A stretch of DNA of 64,000 nt. It comes from Sulfurimonas sp. SAG-AH-194-L11. Lineage in GTDB: Bacteria; Campylobacterota; Campylobacteria; Campylobacterales; Sulfurimonadaceae. Shown piece after piece: positions 55,776 through 64,000 of this stretch. Each line of letters opens with the position of its first letter. Position 1 is the stretch's first letter. The stretch is from NCBI RefSeq assembly GCF_029215995.1, contig NZ_JAEMVB010000006.1, forward strand, positions 24,142 through 88,141. The letters run 5' to 3'. The notes below the pieces were generated by a model. It was not told where the DNA came from. It saw only the letters and a list, made by a program, of their open reading frames with translations, and ran no database searches. The position numbers and the translations under genes are program-made.

Positions 55776-56699
55776 ATGGATTATATAATTTTTTTAGTTG
55801 CAATGGCTGCACTTATTTATGGAGCAGGTTTTATTATTAAAGAGTCTGAGCGAATAGCACTTCATTTTAATATATCTCACTTCGTAATAGGTGCTACACT
55901 TGTAGCGTTTGGTACTAGTTTACCTGAGATGGCTGCTTCTATGATGGCTGCTTCACATGGTAAAAGTGATATGGCAGTTGCCAATGTGCTTGGAAGTGTT
56001 ATCTTTAACATTACTTTAGTTCTTGGCTTAGTGTTTTTTATAGCAAAGTCTATGAAACCTGAACGTGACCTGTTTTCAAAAGATAGTGCATGGGTTGTTG
56101 TACCCGTTATAATATTTTTACTTATGATTCAAGATGGTGTTATAGGTAGAATTGATGGTATTATCTTTTTACTTTTAATGATTTCTTATCTTATATTTTT
56201 GTTTACAAGCTCCAAAGATGACCTAGAAGGCGAGATTGATGAGAGCTTAACACAAAAATTCAACTGGGGTAAAACACTCATTTTATTAACTATTGGCTTT
56301 ATTTTTACCATTGGTGGTGCAAATTTTGTAATAGAGAGTGGTACAAATATAGCGAGACATCTTGAAGTAAGCGAATGGATTATAGGACTGTTTTTAATCT
56401 CACTTGGAACTTCTCTTCCTGAACTTGTAGTATCACTAGTTGCCATTAAAAAAGGTAATGCTGATATGAGTATTGGAAATATTATAGGTTCAAATGTAGC
56501 AAACTTCTCTATGGTTATTGGTGGTTCATCACTTATTCATCCACTTATAGTTAATGTTTCAGAAAATAGTTTTGATATTTTTATAATGGTAGCTGCATCA
56601 TTTACACTACTATTTATTCTAGCAAATAAGCTATACAATAAAGCAGGCGGGATTTTTCTTTTTGCTATACTTGCTCTTTTTATACAGAATAGCTTTTAA
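55776..56699 (+). CDS. Calcium/sodium antiporter (CaCA family)
   Basis: The 307-residue protein has about ten membrane segments in two inverted repeats, each with the alpha motif: ATLVAFGTSLPEMAASMMAA with NVLGSVIFNITLVLG, and FLISLGTSLPELVVSLVAI with NIIGSNVANFSMVIGG. The acidic cytoplasmic loop lies near residues 148-160. It exchanges Ca2+ for Na+ or H+ across the inner membrane, like E. coli YrbG. Confidence 0.93.
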   Translation: MDYIIFLVAMAALIYGAGFIIKESERIALHFNISHFVIGATLVAFGTSLPEMAASMMAASHGKSDMAVANVLGSVIFNITLVLGLVFFIAKSMKPERDLFSKDSAWVVVPVIIFLLMIQDGVIGRIDGIIFLLLMISYLIFLFTSSKDDLEGEIDESLTQKFNWGKTLILLTIGFIFTIGGANFVIESGTNIARHLEVSEWIIGLFLISLGTSLPELVVSLVAIKKGNADMSIGNIIGSNVANFSMVIGGSSLIHPLIVNVSENSFDIFIMVAASFTLLFILANKLYNKAGGIFLFAILALFIQNSF

Positions 56700-56707
56700 C
56701 AAAAAAG

Positions 56708-58492
56708 CTACTTCTTAATATAACCAAGTTCTAAGAGCTTGTTATATATATCTGAGACAATAGATCCTGCAGCATGTCCTCCATGTCCTCCATGTTCTAC
56801 CATAACCATAACAACATACTGAGGATTTTTATATGGTCCATAAGTAGTGAACCATGCATGTGAACGTCTATAGTAAGACATCTCATGCTCTAGTTTTCTT
56901 TTTAGAATATCTTGTTTAATTGCGACAACTTGAGCAGTACCTGTTTTCCCCGCTATAGTAACCTTAGAGTGTAAATAAGATGTTGCCGTTCCTTTAGGAT
57001 TGTTACAAACTTGGTACATTGCTTTTCGAATTGTAGGAAGTTGTCTCTTCTCTTTTTCATTGAGAACATTTTTGTATGTATCTTTATACTTTATGCCGTC
57101 TATCTCTTTTGCTAGATGAGGAGTTGGTACACGACCTGTTGCTATAAAAGCAGTTTGTTGTGCGATTTGAAGTGGTGTTACAAGAAAATCACCTTGACCG
57201 ATTGACATGTTAACAGTCTCTCCTGCACTCCATGCCTTATGATATTTTCTTAACTTCCACTCACGCGATGGTACAACCCCAATAAATTCATTTGGTAAAT
57301 CAATACCCGTTTTGGCACCTAAACCATAGCGTTTAAGTCCAGCACTCATTTTACGGTTACCAAGAATGAGACTTCCCTTGTAGAAAAAGTCATCACAACT
57401 CTCACGAATCGCCTTGACTATACCTGTTTTGCCATGCCCTTTTCGCTTCCAACATCTAAATATACGCCCACCTAAAGGAAGTGATGATTTACAATCAACA
57501 CCCCATTTAGAAGAGAGATCCGAAGTAATATATAATAAACCAAGCATAGGTTTTATAGCTGAACCTGGAGGATAGAGTCCATGCACTAACTTATTTGTAA
57601 AAGGGTGATCAAGACTAGAGGATAAATCATCATACATTTTATATGACATACCTGAGACGAAAATGTTAAGATTATAATTAGGAAAACTACCTGCACTAAG
57701 AATTGATCCATTCACATCCATCACAACTATAGACCCAACTTTACCTTCAAAAAGTTTAGATATATAAGTTTGTAGTTCCATATCAAGAGTGAGCTTAAGT
57801 TTTTTATCTTCATCTGCTTTAACATAATTAAGTTGGGCTACTTCTTGATTACGTGCATTTACTTGAATTTTTCGTATTCCAGATTTTCCTTGTAGATAGC
57901 TATTATAATACCTTTCTATACCTGTCTTACCAACATATCCTATAAGTCCCAAAAGATTATCTCTATCTATATCCTTTTTATTTGCACGTGATACATATCC
58001 TATCATATGTGCCGCAATATTTTTATAAGGATAGTAACGCTTAGGAGCAGGAATTATTTTGATATTTTCTCTAAGATTAAGTATAGAATAGACTGGAAGA
58101 ATCTTCTCATAAGGAATAAAATGCACTATGTCTATATAGTTGTGATTGTAAAAAGATTCTTTCTTCTTATAGTTTTTTAACATAGTTTTGACACTCAAGG
58201 ATGGCAAGAGTTTTTTTAGTATTTTCAATTCTTTGTTTAAAGTTATTATATTTTTTTTACCTGTTAGGTGAGGTGCTAATTGTAGTCTAAACCCTAACTT
58301 ATTTATAGCAATAGGTCGATCTTTATTATCAACTATTTCTCCGCGAACAGGTGCTATTCTTTCATATCTAATTGTATTTTGTGTAGAGAGCTTCACATAG
58401 TGGCTATGAGAGTTTATACTTAAAAAAAAGACTCTAACACTCAATGCTAGCCATGTTGATATAAAAAAGAAGATTATTAGTTTAGTTTTCAT
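56708..58492 (-). CDS. mrdA: Penicillin-binding protein 2 (elongasome transpeptidase)
   Basis: The 594-residue protein has a short cytoplasmic N-terminus, one membrane anchor (about 4-22), the pedestal (RYERIAPVRGEIVDNKDRPIA, GYVGKTGIERYYNSYLQGKSG) and a transpeptidase domain with the SxxK motif in YPPGSAIKPMLGLLY, SCD at the SxN position and KTGTAQV. It cross-links side-wall peptidoglycan with RodA. It ends the minus-strand operon and starts 18 bases downstream of a 42-bp perfect palindrome. Confidence 0.96.
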   Translation of the reverse strand: MKTKLIIFFFISTWLALSVRVFFLSINSHSHYVKLSTQNTIRYERIAPVRGEIVDNKDRPIAINKLGFRLQLAPHLTGKKNIITLNKELKILKKLLPSLSVKTMLKNYKKKESFYNHNYIDIVHFIPYEKILPVYSILNLRENIKIIPAPKRYYPYKNIAAHMIGYVSRANKKDIDRDNLLGLIGYVGKTGIERYYNSYLQGKSGIRKIQVNARNQEVAQLNYVKADEDKKLKLTLDMELQTYISKLFEGKVGSIVVMDVNGSILSAGSFPNYNLNIFVSGMSYKMYDDLSSSLDHPFTNKLVHGLYPPGSAIKPMLGLLYITSDLSSKWGVDCKSSLPLGGRIFRCWKRKGHGKTGIVKAIRESCDDFFYKGSLILGNRKMSAGLKRYGLGAKTGIDLPNEFIGVVPSREWKLRKYHKAWSAGETVNMSIGQGDFLVTPLQIAQQTAFIATGRVPTPHLAKEIDGIKYKDTYKNVLNEKEKRQLPTIRKAMYQVCNNPKGTATSYLHSKVTIAGKTGTAQVVAIKQDILKRKLEHEMSYYRRSHAWFTTYGPYKNPQYVVMVMVEHGGHGGHAAGSIVSDIYNKLLELGYIKK

Positions 58493-58941
58493 AATAAATT
58501 TACCAATAAGAACTCAATTACTATATAGTATACTATATAGTAATTGAGTTCAGGAGGAGATAAAAGAAAGATACTTGAAAGTAGCGATAAAAATAAAAAA
58601 TAACCTATATAAGCTATAAGAACATTTAAGAATTTTATACATAAAAGGCAAGAAAAATTTTGATCTATTTTTGGAATTATAAATTTATAAATAAAATAAA
58701 AATAGATAATTGAACTAAAGAGCATGTATCCATTGTTAGCTTCAAAAACAACAAGACAAAAAGATATCAGTAAAACTGAAGTATAGTCATTACGTGAAAG
58801 TGATCTTATGAAGAGTACAAAAAGCAGAGCGAACATAGGAGGTAAATAGAGATGTATGCTACTAAGTGAACTATAGAATACAAAAATGACTATATAAGCA
58901 AAAAGCTCTATAGGGTTTTTATGAGTGAGACTTCGTTGCAT
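58489..58941 (-). CDS. Hydrophobic membrane protein in the MreD position
   Basis: The 150-residue protein has about five membrane segments and almost no soluble part. It sits directly before mrdA and overlaps it by 4 bases, the place occupied by mreD in many rod-shaped bacteria, so a MreD-like role is inferred from position and topology only; no MreD motif is recognised. Its C-terminus (ELNYYIVYYIVIEFLLVNLL) is encoded by a 42-bp perfect palindrome. The ATG overlaps the preceding acetyltransferase gene by 34 bases. Confidence 0.62.
   Translation of the reverse strand: MQRSLTHKNPIELFAYIVIFVFYSSLSSIHLYLPPMFALLFVLFIRSLSRNDYTSVLLISFCLVVFEANNGYMLFSSIIYFYFIYKFIIPKIDQNFSCLLCIKFLNVLIAYIGYFLFLSLLSSIFLLSPPELNYYIVYYIVIEFLLVNLL
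58510..58551. repeat. 42-bp loopless perfect palindrome
   Basis: The sequence GAACTCAATTACTATATAG... and its exact reverse complement meet without a spacer at 58530/58531, giving 21-bp arms (left arm GAACTCAATTACTATATAGTA, shown in parts here). It lies inside the 3' end of the MreD-position gene and ends 18 bases from the mrdA ATG. In mRNA it would form a very stable AU-rich hairpin; in DNA it could extrude a cruciform. Confidence 0.96.
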
Positions 58942-59369
58942 ATTGGAAAGTGTTTACATTTAATACAATCAGCCCATATTTTATGTTCAGGGAGGGACTC
59001 TTTTGGAATTTCTACAAAACCTAAACGCTCAAAAAAAGCTTGTTTATAAGTGAGGCTAAGTACTCTTTGTATACCTAAGGAGGAAGCTTCATCAAGAGCT
59101 TTTTTTACTAAATTTTCACCAATTTTTTGACCACGGATACCATCTTTAACAATGAGAGAGCGTACTTCTGCTAACCCTGTAGTATGAATATGTAGAGCCG
59201 TAAATCCTACAAGCTCATTTTCTTTATAAGCAAGAGTGTATGAGCGGATATTTGTTGCCATTTCATCTTCACTTCTGTCAAGTATAATACCACTCTCAAT
59301 TTCAGGAAGTATTAACTCTCGCATCTCATGAATAGTTGAGAGTGTTGCTTTTTTATAATTAATCTTCAC
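58908..59369 (-). CDS. GNAT N-acetyltransferase, short ArgA-like
   Basis: The 153-residue protein has the GNAT core: AEVRSLIVKDGIRGQKIGENLVKKALDEASSLG holds the acetyl-CoA pyrophosphate loop (RGQKIG), followed by VLSLTYKQAFFERLGFVEI. The C-terminal cysteine-bearing tail DCIKCKHFPICNEVSLIK is typical of the short N-acetylglutamate synthases of the ArgA class that acetylate glutamate for arginine synthesis. The start overlaps engB by 11 bases. Confidence 0.8.
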   Translation of the reverse strand: MKINYKKATLSTIHEMRELILPEIESGIILDRSEDEMATNIRSYTLAYKENELVGFTALHIHTTGLAEVRSLIVKDGIRGQKIGENLVKKALDEASSLGIQRVLSLTYKQAFFERLGFVEIPKESLPEHKIWADCIKCKHFPICNEVSLIKTL

Positions 59370-59979
59370 TATCTACTTCTGTTAGTATGTCATGTATTAC
59401 TCGGTTTATCTTGTGTGTACCTTTTTTCTTTGAACTTGAAACTGTCATGGCGTTTGGAAACTCCCGTCTTAGTGCACTCTGCTCTTTTTGGTTGAGTTTG
59501 TCTATTTTTGTAAATATCTGTAAAATTACTTGATTATCTCGTACATGTTCAAAAAGAAACTCACTCACCTGTGTATCTATGTCAAGATTAGGATGTCGAC
59601 AATCTATAAGATGTATAAAAAGTTTTATTTGCTCGCGTTCAGCGATATAATCTGTTAAGTTTTTTTCCCAGTCATGCTTCATAGACTTAGAAACTTTCGC
59701 ATAACCAAAACCAGGTAAATCAACAAATTTTGCTAAGAGTTTTTTGTTATCATTATCTCTATCTATAAATGTAATATCAAAGTAATTTATAAGTCTTGTT
59801 TTACCAGGTGTTGATGATACCTTTGCTAAACCCTTATGGTTTGTTAATGCATTAAGTAAAGAACTTTTTCCCACATTACTTCGTGCCATAAAAACGACTT
59901 CATTTTGTTCATTAGACTCTGGTGCTAGTGCAACATTTGGTGCAGAAGTTATAAACTTTGCCTCGACTATTTCTACCAT
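59359..59979 (-). CDS. engB: Ribosome biogenesis GTP-binding protein EngB (YihA/YsxC)
   Basis: The 206-residue GTPase has G1 ARSNVGKSSLLNAL (about 32-45), G2 around STPGKTRLINYF, G3 DLPGFGYAKVS, G4 TKID and the SSSKKKG region near G5. It assists 50S subunit assembly. It starts directly where lptA stops (one-base overlap), consistent with one operon. Confidence 0.95.
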   Translation of the reverse strand: MVEIVEAKFITSAPNVALAPESNEQNEVVFMARSNVGKSSLLNALTNHKGLAKVSSTPGKTRLINYFDITFIDRDNDNKKLLAKFVDLPGFGYAKVSKSMKHDWEKNLTDYIAEREQIKLFIHLIDCRHPNLDIDTQVSEFLFEHVRDNQVILQIFTKIDKLNQKEQSALRREFPNAMTVSSSKKKGTHKINRVIHDILTEVDSED

Positions 59980-60458
59980 TATTTGTTCTCCTCTTTTGTA
60001 TCATCTGCTATATTAAATATCATAATGACAGGCTCTGTTTTAAGCCCTTTAGCATGTGCTTTTCCATTCACAGTATTTAAAATAACTTCATCACCCTGAA
60101 TCTCTTTTTTTTCATCAACTTGTTGAAGATAGACATTCTTATAAAAATGATATTCGCTCTCTTTTGGAAGATAAACAACTTTACCAGCAGTTCCTCTGTA
60201 TATAGCCCCTTCTTGTGTTTGAATTGTAAAAGAGACATTTCCAAGTGCTATAAACATTGTTGGTTGATTTTTTTCATCTGTATATATTGTGATTTTTGAT
60301 GCATTAAGCTCATCATTTTTTTTAATGATATTTACATGTCCTTCAAAAATAGAAAGACCCTTAGACTGATCAGCTTCAAAAGAATCAGCTATAACTTTTA
60401 GTTCTTGTGCAAACAAGAAGTTAGTTAAAAAAATTGTTATTATAAAAATATATTTCAT
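59979..60458 (-). CDS. lptA: LPS transport periplasmic protein LptA
   Basis: The 159-residue protein has a signal peptide (KYIFIITIFLTNFLFA) and the OstA/LptA beta-jellyroll pattern: ADSFEADQSKGLSIFEGHVNIIKKNDELNASKITIYTDEK, MFIALGNVSF and the KVVYLPKESEYHFYKNVYLQQ strand. It bridges LPS transport from LptC to LptD across the periplasm. It overlaps the lptC end by 4 bases. Confidence 0.9.
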   Translation of the reverse strand: MKYIFIITIFLTNFLFAQELKVIADSFEADQSKGLSIFEGHVNIIKKNDELNASKITIYTDEKNQPTMFIALGNVSFTIQTQEGAIYRGTAGKVVYLPKESEYHFYKNVYLQQVDEKKEIQGDEVILNTVNGKAHAKGLKTEPVIMIFNIADDTKEENK

Positions 60459-60976
60459 ATTTTACTCTCTTTAAGTTGATATTTGACTACTACTTTTTTA
60501 GATTTCATAGTATTATTGAGTGAGTCATATATAAAAGAAACTCCTCTCATACTGTTGTTACCTTTATATGCAATATAGTCATCATTCGTTTGTGCAATAG
60601 CACTTTTTGTATTATACTCAAGAGTGTCTGACTCAAATGTAAGACCATCTTCTCTTGTGTACATGACTTCTCCTCTTAAATCTACAATCTCATCTTTATA
60701 TACACCACTATTAGCTTGCATATTAGATATAAACTCTTTTGAATTGTCAGTAAAGTTTATATTTTTTATAATATATCTATCACTATATCTAAGTGCATTA
60801 CTTCCTGACATATTTGTTTGTAAGCCACTACTTTGAAGTTCATACATGGTGAAGTTATCCATTACAAGAAGTGGAACATCTTTAAACTCTTGCTCTTTTA
60901 TTTTTAAGGGTTGAAAAAAAATATATATCAACATTAAAGCACTAAAGATAGAGATAAAAAAAATATTTATATTAAT
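60455..60976 (-). CDS. lptC: LPS export protein LptC, likely ATT start
   Basis: The protein has an N-terminal membrane anchor and a periplasmic jellyroll (LRYSDRYIIKNINFTDN, VYKDEIVDLRGEVMYTREDGLTFESDTLEYNTKS). The first ATG (60932-60934) would give 159 residues but cuts the membrane helix in half. The frame is open back to the kdsC stop and encodes INIFFISIFSALMLIYIFF, a complete helix. No ATG, GTG or TTG occurs there; ATT at 60974-60976 lies 6 bases after AAGGGG at the end of kdsC and is the best start, giving 173 residues. A rare ATT start is known in bacteria for infC. Confidence 0.8.
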   Translation of the reverse strand: MNINIFFISIFSALMLIYIFFQPLKIKEQEFKDVPLLVMDNFTMYELQSSGLQTNMSGSNALRYSDRYIIKNINFTDNSKEFISNMQANSGVYKDEIVDLRGEVMYTREDGLTFESDTLEYNTKSAIAQTNDDYIAYKGNNSMRGVSFIYDSLNNTMKSKKVVVKYQLKESKI

Positions 60977-60979
60977 GAT

Positions 60980-61480
60980 TTACCCCTTCGTCCACACACA
61001 AAGAAAAGCTTCTCTTTGGTCATTTTCATCCACTATAATATCTATCATTTCTCTAACTGCACCCTCGCCACCTCTACTTAAAAGTGTTGTGTTAACAAGT
61101 GAACGTATCTCTTTTACACCATTAGCTGGTGTGAAACTACGTCCAACAAGACTCAGCATATTATAATCATTTAAGTCATCCCCGATAGCAGCAACTTCAT
61201 ACATATGCAAGCCTAAGGAGTCTATGATTTCTTTTATAACTCTATCTTTATCTTTTATACCTTGATACAGGTTTTGAATACCTAACTCTTGCGCTCTGCG
61301 TTTAACTATTTCAGATTTACGACCAGTGATAATAGCGACTTCATGCCCTAATTTAATCCAAGTTGTGATACCTAAACCATCTTTAACATTAAAGGTTTTG
61401 CTTTCAACACCATCACTAGAGTAAGTAAGTCCACCATCACTAAGACAGCCATCGACATCTAAAACAAGCAGTTTAATCAT
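60980..61480 (-). CDS. kdsC: 3-deoxy-D-manno-octulosonate 8-phosphate phosphatase
   Basis: The 166-residue HAD phosphatase has motif I LVLDVDGCLSDGGLTY, motif II IITGRKSEIV, and motif IV AAIGDDLNDYNML. The absence of a cap domain and the FTPANGVKEI segment fit KdsC, which dephosphorylates KDO-8-P in LPS core synthesis. It lies with lptC and lptA. Its end provides the AAGGGG likely used as the lptC ribosome-binding site. Confidence 0.93.
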   Translation of the reverse strand: MIKLLVLDVDGCLSDGGLTYSSDGVESKTFNVKDGLGITTWIKLGHEVAIITGRKSEIVKRRAQELGIQNLYQGIKDKDRVIKEIIDSLGLHMYEVAAIGDDLNDYNMLSLVGRSFTPANGVKEIRSLVNTTLLSRGGEGAVREMIDIIVDENDQREAFLCVWTKG

Positions 61481-62052
61481 AAAGTACCTTTTGTACTTGG
61501 CGTTCCTATGCGCTCGTTTTTTGTAGTAGCACGACGAAGAGCAACAGCTAAAGACTTAAATGCGGCCTCTATAATATGATGCTTGTTTTTCCCTCGTAAC
61601 TCTACGATATGCACTGATAGTCTCGCATTTAGTACTACAGCACGAAAAAACTCTTCTACAAGTTCTGTATCAAAGTTACCTACTTTACCAGTAGGAGAGA
61701 GTTCAAAAACTAAAAAAGGACGGTTACTTAGATCTAAATCACAAGAGACACAAGCCTCATCCATTACGATGTTAGCACTTCCAAAACGCTCCATTGCTTT
61801 AACAGGATAGATAGCCTCGGCGATGAGTGAACCTAAAACAATACCTATATCTTCTACACTATGGTGATCATCTATGTGTGTATCACCTTTACAACTGATA
61901 CTAATGTCCATTAGTGAATGTTTAGAAAAACTCTCAAGCATATGGTCTAAAAAACCAACACCTGTATTCATATCTGATTTTCCAGTTCCATTTATCTCTA
62001 AACTTACAGTTATATCTGTCTCTTTTGTTGTTCTTGTTTTACTTATCATCAT
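61477..62052 (-). CDS. hisB: Imidazoleglycerol-phosphate dehydratase
   Basis: The 191-residue enzyme of histidine synthesis is the monofunctional form. Its manganese-binding motifs are GVGFLDHMLESFSKHS and DDHHSVEDIGI near the N-terminus and KNKHHIIEAAFKSLAVALRRA near the C-terminus. The start is one of two adjacent ATG codons overlapping the rlpA stop. Its presence in an envelope operon follows the order seen in other Campylobacterota. Confidence 0.96.
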   Translation of the reverse strand: MMISKTRTTKETDITVSLEINGTGKSDMNTGVGFLDHMLESFSKHSLMDISISCKGDTHIDDHHSVEDIGIVLGSLIAEAIYPVKAMERFGSANIVMDEACVSCDLDLSNRPFLVFELSPTGKVGNFDTELVEEFFRAVVLNARLSVHIVELRGKNKHHIIEAAFKSLAVALRRATTKNERIGTPSTKGTL

Positions 62053-62870
62053 TAGTCCTCTCTTATTATAAATGCTTTGTTAAAGATACCATTCTTTTTA
62101 TAGTCACGTGCTTCTTCTTCACTCTTAAATCCAGTTAACACAACTTTAAACATTCGTCCACTGACTGTCTCAACATCTTTTATCATAGTTGTATAACCAT
62201 CTGTATGATCATACTTTTCTTGAGTACTTAAAGCTCCATCTATTTTAGAAAAAGATGCGATTTGTAGAGCAAAATTACCAACAGATTTTTTCTGTGGTGC
62301 TTTTTTCATCTCTTTTTTTGTAGGAATTTTTTTCTTACCCTTGGACTCAAAACCTAAGATCTCAAGTGTAACGGGTGCCGTACCTTGTCCAACCATATCG
62401 ATCTCGTGTGCTGCTTTATTTGAGAGATCTATGATTCTTGTAGCAACAAATGGACCTCTATCATTAATGCGCACAACTGTAGTCAAACCATTTCTACGAT
62501 TTGTCACTTTTACAATAGTGTTCATCGGCAGCGTTTTATGTGCTGCAGTCATACCGTACATATTGTAAGTTTCCCCATTAGATGTCAGCTTACCATGAAA
62601 ATCAGGACCATACCAAGAGGCATTTCCCCTAAAAGTATCTCCAACACTCACAACGGTTGGATAGTACTTAATCCCTCTTATTATATAAGGTCTCATAGTT
62701 GGATGCGAATAGTTCTTTTTATCTATAGTTGCACTATGAGCACCTTTGTTTAAAGAGTAAGATTTTCCCTCTGAGTAAGCAGGATGTCTATAGACTCCCT
62801 TACCTCTACTGCTACAAGCACTTATACCAAGAGCAAATACAAGAAAAATAATGAGATAAAATTTATTCAT
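62052..62870 (-). CDS. rlpA: Septal-ring lytic transglycosylase / rare lipoprotein A
   Basis: The 272-residue lipoprotein has a signal peptide with lipobox ISAC (Cys19), the double-psi beta-barrel RlpA domain ([52 protein letters not shown]), and a C-terminal SPOR domain ([11 protein letters not shown]...[14 protein letters not shown]) that binds denuded glycan strands at the septum. It overlaps the MltD-like gene by 8 bases. Confidence 0.93.
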   Translation of the reverse strand: MNKFYLIIFLVFALGISACSSRGKGVYRHPAYSEGKSYSLNKGAHSATIDKKNYSHPTMRPYIIRGIKYYPTVVSVGDTFRGNASWYGPDFHGKLTSNGETYNMYGMTAAHKTLPMNTIVKVTNRRNGLTTVVRINDRGPFVATRIIDLSNKAAHEIDMVGQGTAPVTLEILGFESKGKKKIPTKKEMKKAPQKKSVGNFALQIASFSKIDGALSTQEKYDHTDGYTTMIKDVETVSGRMFKVVLTGFKSEEEARDYKKNGIFNKAFIIRED

Positions 62871-64000
62871 ATATTTTCAACCTCTCACCAATTTTAATCA
62901 ATGAACCCTTTATATGGTTTTGCGATTTAATATTTCTAATACTAACCTTATGAGCACGAGATATAGACTCTAAAGAGTCTCCACGTTTAACCATGTAATA
63001 GTTACGAGTATTGAGCTTTTTTCTATGACTCGATTTTACGATTGGTATAATCAACTTTTGTCTTAATCTCAGTCTGTTGTTCTTTAAATGATTAAAATCT
63101 TTGATAACTTTATAGGAAACACCATATCTTTTTCCGATATATGAAAGGTTGTCCCCATTTGTTACTACATGAATTTTATAAATATTTTGCATAGGTGCTT
63201 TATAGTACTTGCGTTTAAAATCTGCTAACTTAATATAAGGAATATAAACATCATAACTCTTTGCATATGGAGGTACAAAGTCGTATTTAAGGTGTCTATT
63301 TAACTTTTTTAAGTCTTTTAATGGCATCTCTATAAGTTTCGCGACACGTTTTAAAGATTCACCACTTGATATCTTAACAGTCGAAATAGAGTAAGCATTT
63401 GCACGGTTAAGTAGATGTTCATACTCGCTAGATAAAAGATGCTGCTCATCAGTCCCGATAAGTGCTAAGGCAACAATTTTTCTAATATAGTTACGACTCT
63501 CTCTTGGAATGTACTTTTTCTTTGCATCGAGAAGAACCGAAAGTCTGTCTGTACCCGCTTTTTTTATAGCATGATTTAGTCGTCCACCACCACAGTTATA
63601 GGCTATTGCAGCTAAGTACCACTTACCAAAGCGCTTATGAAGGGATGAAAGATATTTTGCAGCTGCTTCAGTTGACTTGATGAGATCGCGTCTCTCATCC
63701 ACATACTCATCTATACGTAGCTTATAAATACGACCAGTACGAGGCATAAACTGCCAAAGTCCTGCTGCTCTTTTAGGAGAATATGCTCGTGTTTTAAAAT
63801 TTGACTCAGCCATAGCAAGATAGAGAAACTCTTGAGGAACCTTGTATTTTGTGAGTGTATTTTTAATTGCAGGTATAAAAATATATGCATCATCCATAGC
63901 GCGAAAAAAATGTCTACTTTTTTTAATAGAACTATTTTTAGTGCGCATTTCATTCATCATAGGATCATAAAGAAAAGATGGTTCTATGTCAAACGAGTCC
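62863..64000 (-). CDS. MltD-like lytic transglycosylase with LysM domains (N-terminus beyond the window)
   Basis: The frame continues through the right edge (codons for [12 protein letters not shown] precede the first in-window ATG), so the true start is outside. The catalytic SLT domain is seen as [33 protein letters not shown] with the catalytic Glu in AESNF, followed by [18 protein letters not shown]. Two LysM repeats near the C-terminus ([25 protein letters not shown] and [25 protein letters not shown]) bind peptidoglycan; a third degenerate LysM may lie between. It heads the visible part of the envelope operon. Confidence 0.9.
   Translation of the reverse strand, partial: DSFDIEPSFLYDPMMNEMRTKNSSIKKSRHFFRAMDDAYIFIPAIKNTLTKYKVPQEFLYLAMAESNFKTRAYSPKRAAGLWQFMPRTGRIYKLRIDEYVDERRDLIKSTEAAAKYLSSLHKRFGKWYLAAIAYNCGGGRLNHAIKKAGTDRLSVLLDAKKKYIPRESRNYIRKIVALALIGTDEQHLLSSEYEHLLNRANAYSISTVKISSGESLKRVAKLIEMPLKDLKKLNRHLKYDFVPPYAKSYDVYIPYIKLADFKRKYYKAPMQNIYKIHVVTNGDNLSYIGKRYGVSYKVIKDFNHLKNNRLRLRQKLIIPIVKSSHRKKLNTRNYYMVKRGDSLESISRAHKVSIRNIKSQNHIKGSLIKIGERLKIYE

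Overview
The window is a stretch of AT-rich chromosome from a member of the Campylobacterota (Epsilonproteobacteria), most like Sulfurimonas or a close relative. This rests on gene content and order: the icd-mdh-fumC-sucC-sucD block with monomeric isocitrate dehydrogenase and AcnB, the gltX-yggT-mobB-fbp-metG neighbourhood, the rlpA-hisB-kdsC-lptC-lptA-engB-mrdA operon, a large FlgL behind a sigma54-type promoter, and many REC/MCP signalling proteins. No database was searched; identifications come from motifs, lengths and remembered family sequences.

Layout. 1-4902 (minus): cysE (cut by the window edge), speA, an FMN glutamate-synthase-like protein and hisS, divergent from a DEAD-box helicase (5022-6263). 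6260-11476 (minus): flgA-ubiX-coaD-tmk-FkbM methyltransferase-ycaO, then tRNA-Leu(CAA). 11741-25546 (mostly plus): flgL, ftsK, a DUF3820-like gene, acnB, a REC-GGDEF-EAL protein, lolA (minus), secA and a LolC/E permease. 25553-29585: a giant AsmA/YhdP-like protein and mltG, whose 5' ends overlap head to head. 29703-36776: TCA/reverse-TCA genes icd, mdh, fumC, sucC, sucD and a small CxxC protein. 36854-40420 is the accessory region: a TetR regulator with four phased operator-like sites, rnpB, a perfect 23-bp hairpin, gene debris, a type I-F CRISPR array, a cas5fv fragment, an intact cas6f and a small ORF behind a perfect consensus promoter. 40582-48960: a REC-RHH regulator, tRNA-Glu, a GluRS-like protein with broken signature motifs, yggT, a lipoprotein, mobB, fbp, a CxxC protein, an ADP-ribosylglycohydrolase, metG and a decayed Mur-ligase-like protein. 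48943-53717: an MCP, an orphan TRAP binding protein, a 260-bp nested palindromic element and a DUF4015-type glycoside-hydrolase-like lipoprotein/secreted protein. 53709-64000: a YgjP-type metallopeptidase, queC, a YjfB-like protein, ybeY, a Ca2+/Na+ antiporter, then a ten-gene minus-strand envelope operon from mrdA back to an MltD-like transglycosylase cut by the window edge.

The most striking region is 37490-40140. The CRISPR-Cas locus is the wreck of a type I-F2 (I-Fv) system: the leader-side repeat is cut to its last 10 bases and joined directly to the middle of cas5fv, so leader, cas1, cas2-3, cas7fv and half of cas5fv are gone, while cas6f keeps its catalytic residues. Beside it, four 16-bp TetR-type dyads repeat every 31-32 bp between tetR and rnpB. 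Elsewhere the window holds a 42-bp loopless perfect palindrome at the mrdA start, a composite inverted-repeat element at 52162-52421, a GluRS paralogue lacking KMSKR, and two genes (lptC, fkbM-like) that follow an in-frame stop without ATG/GTG/TTG.
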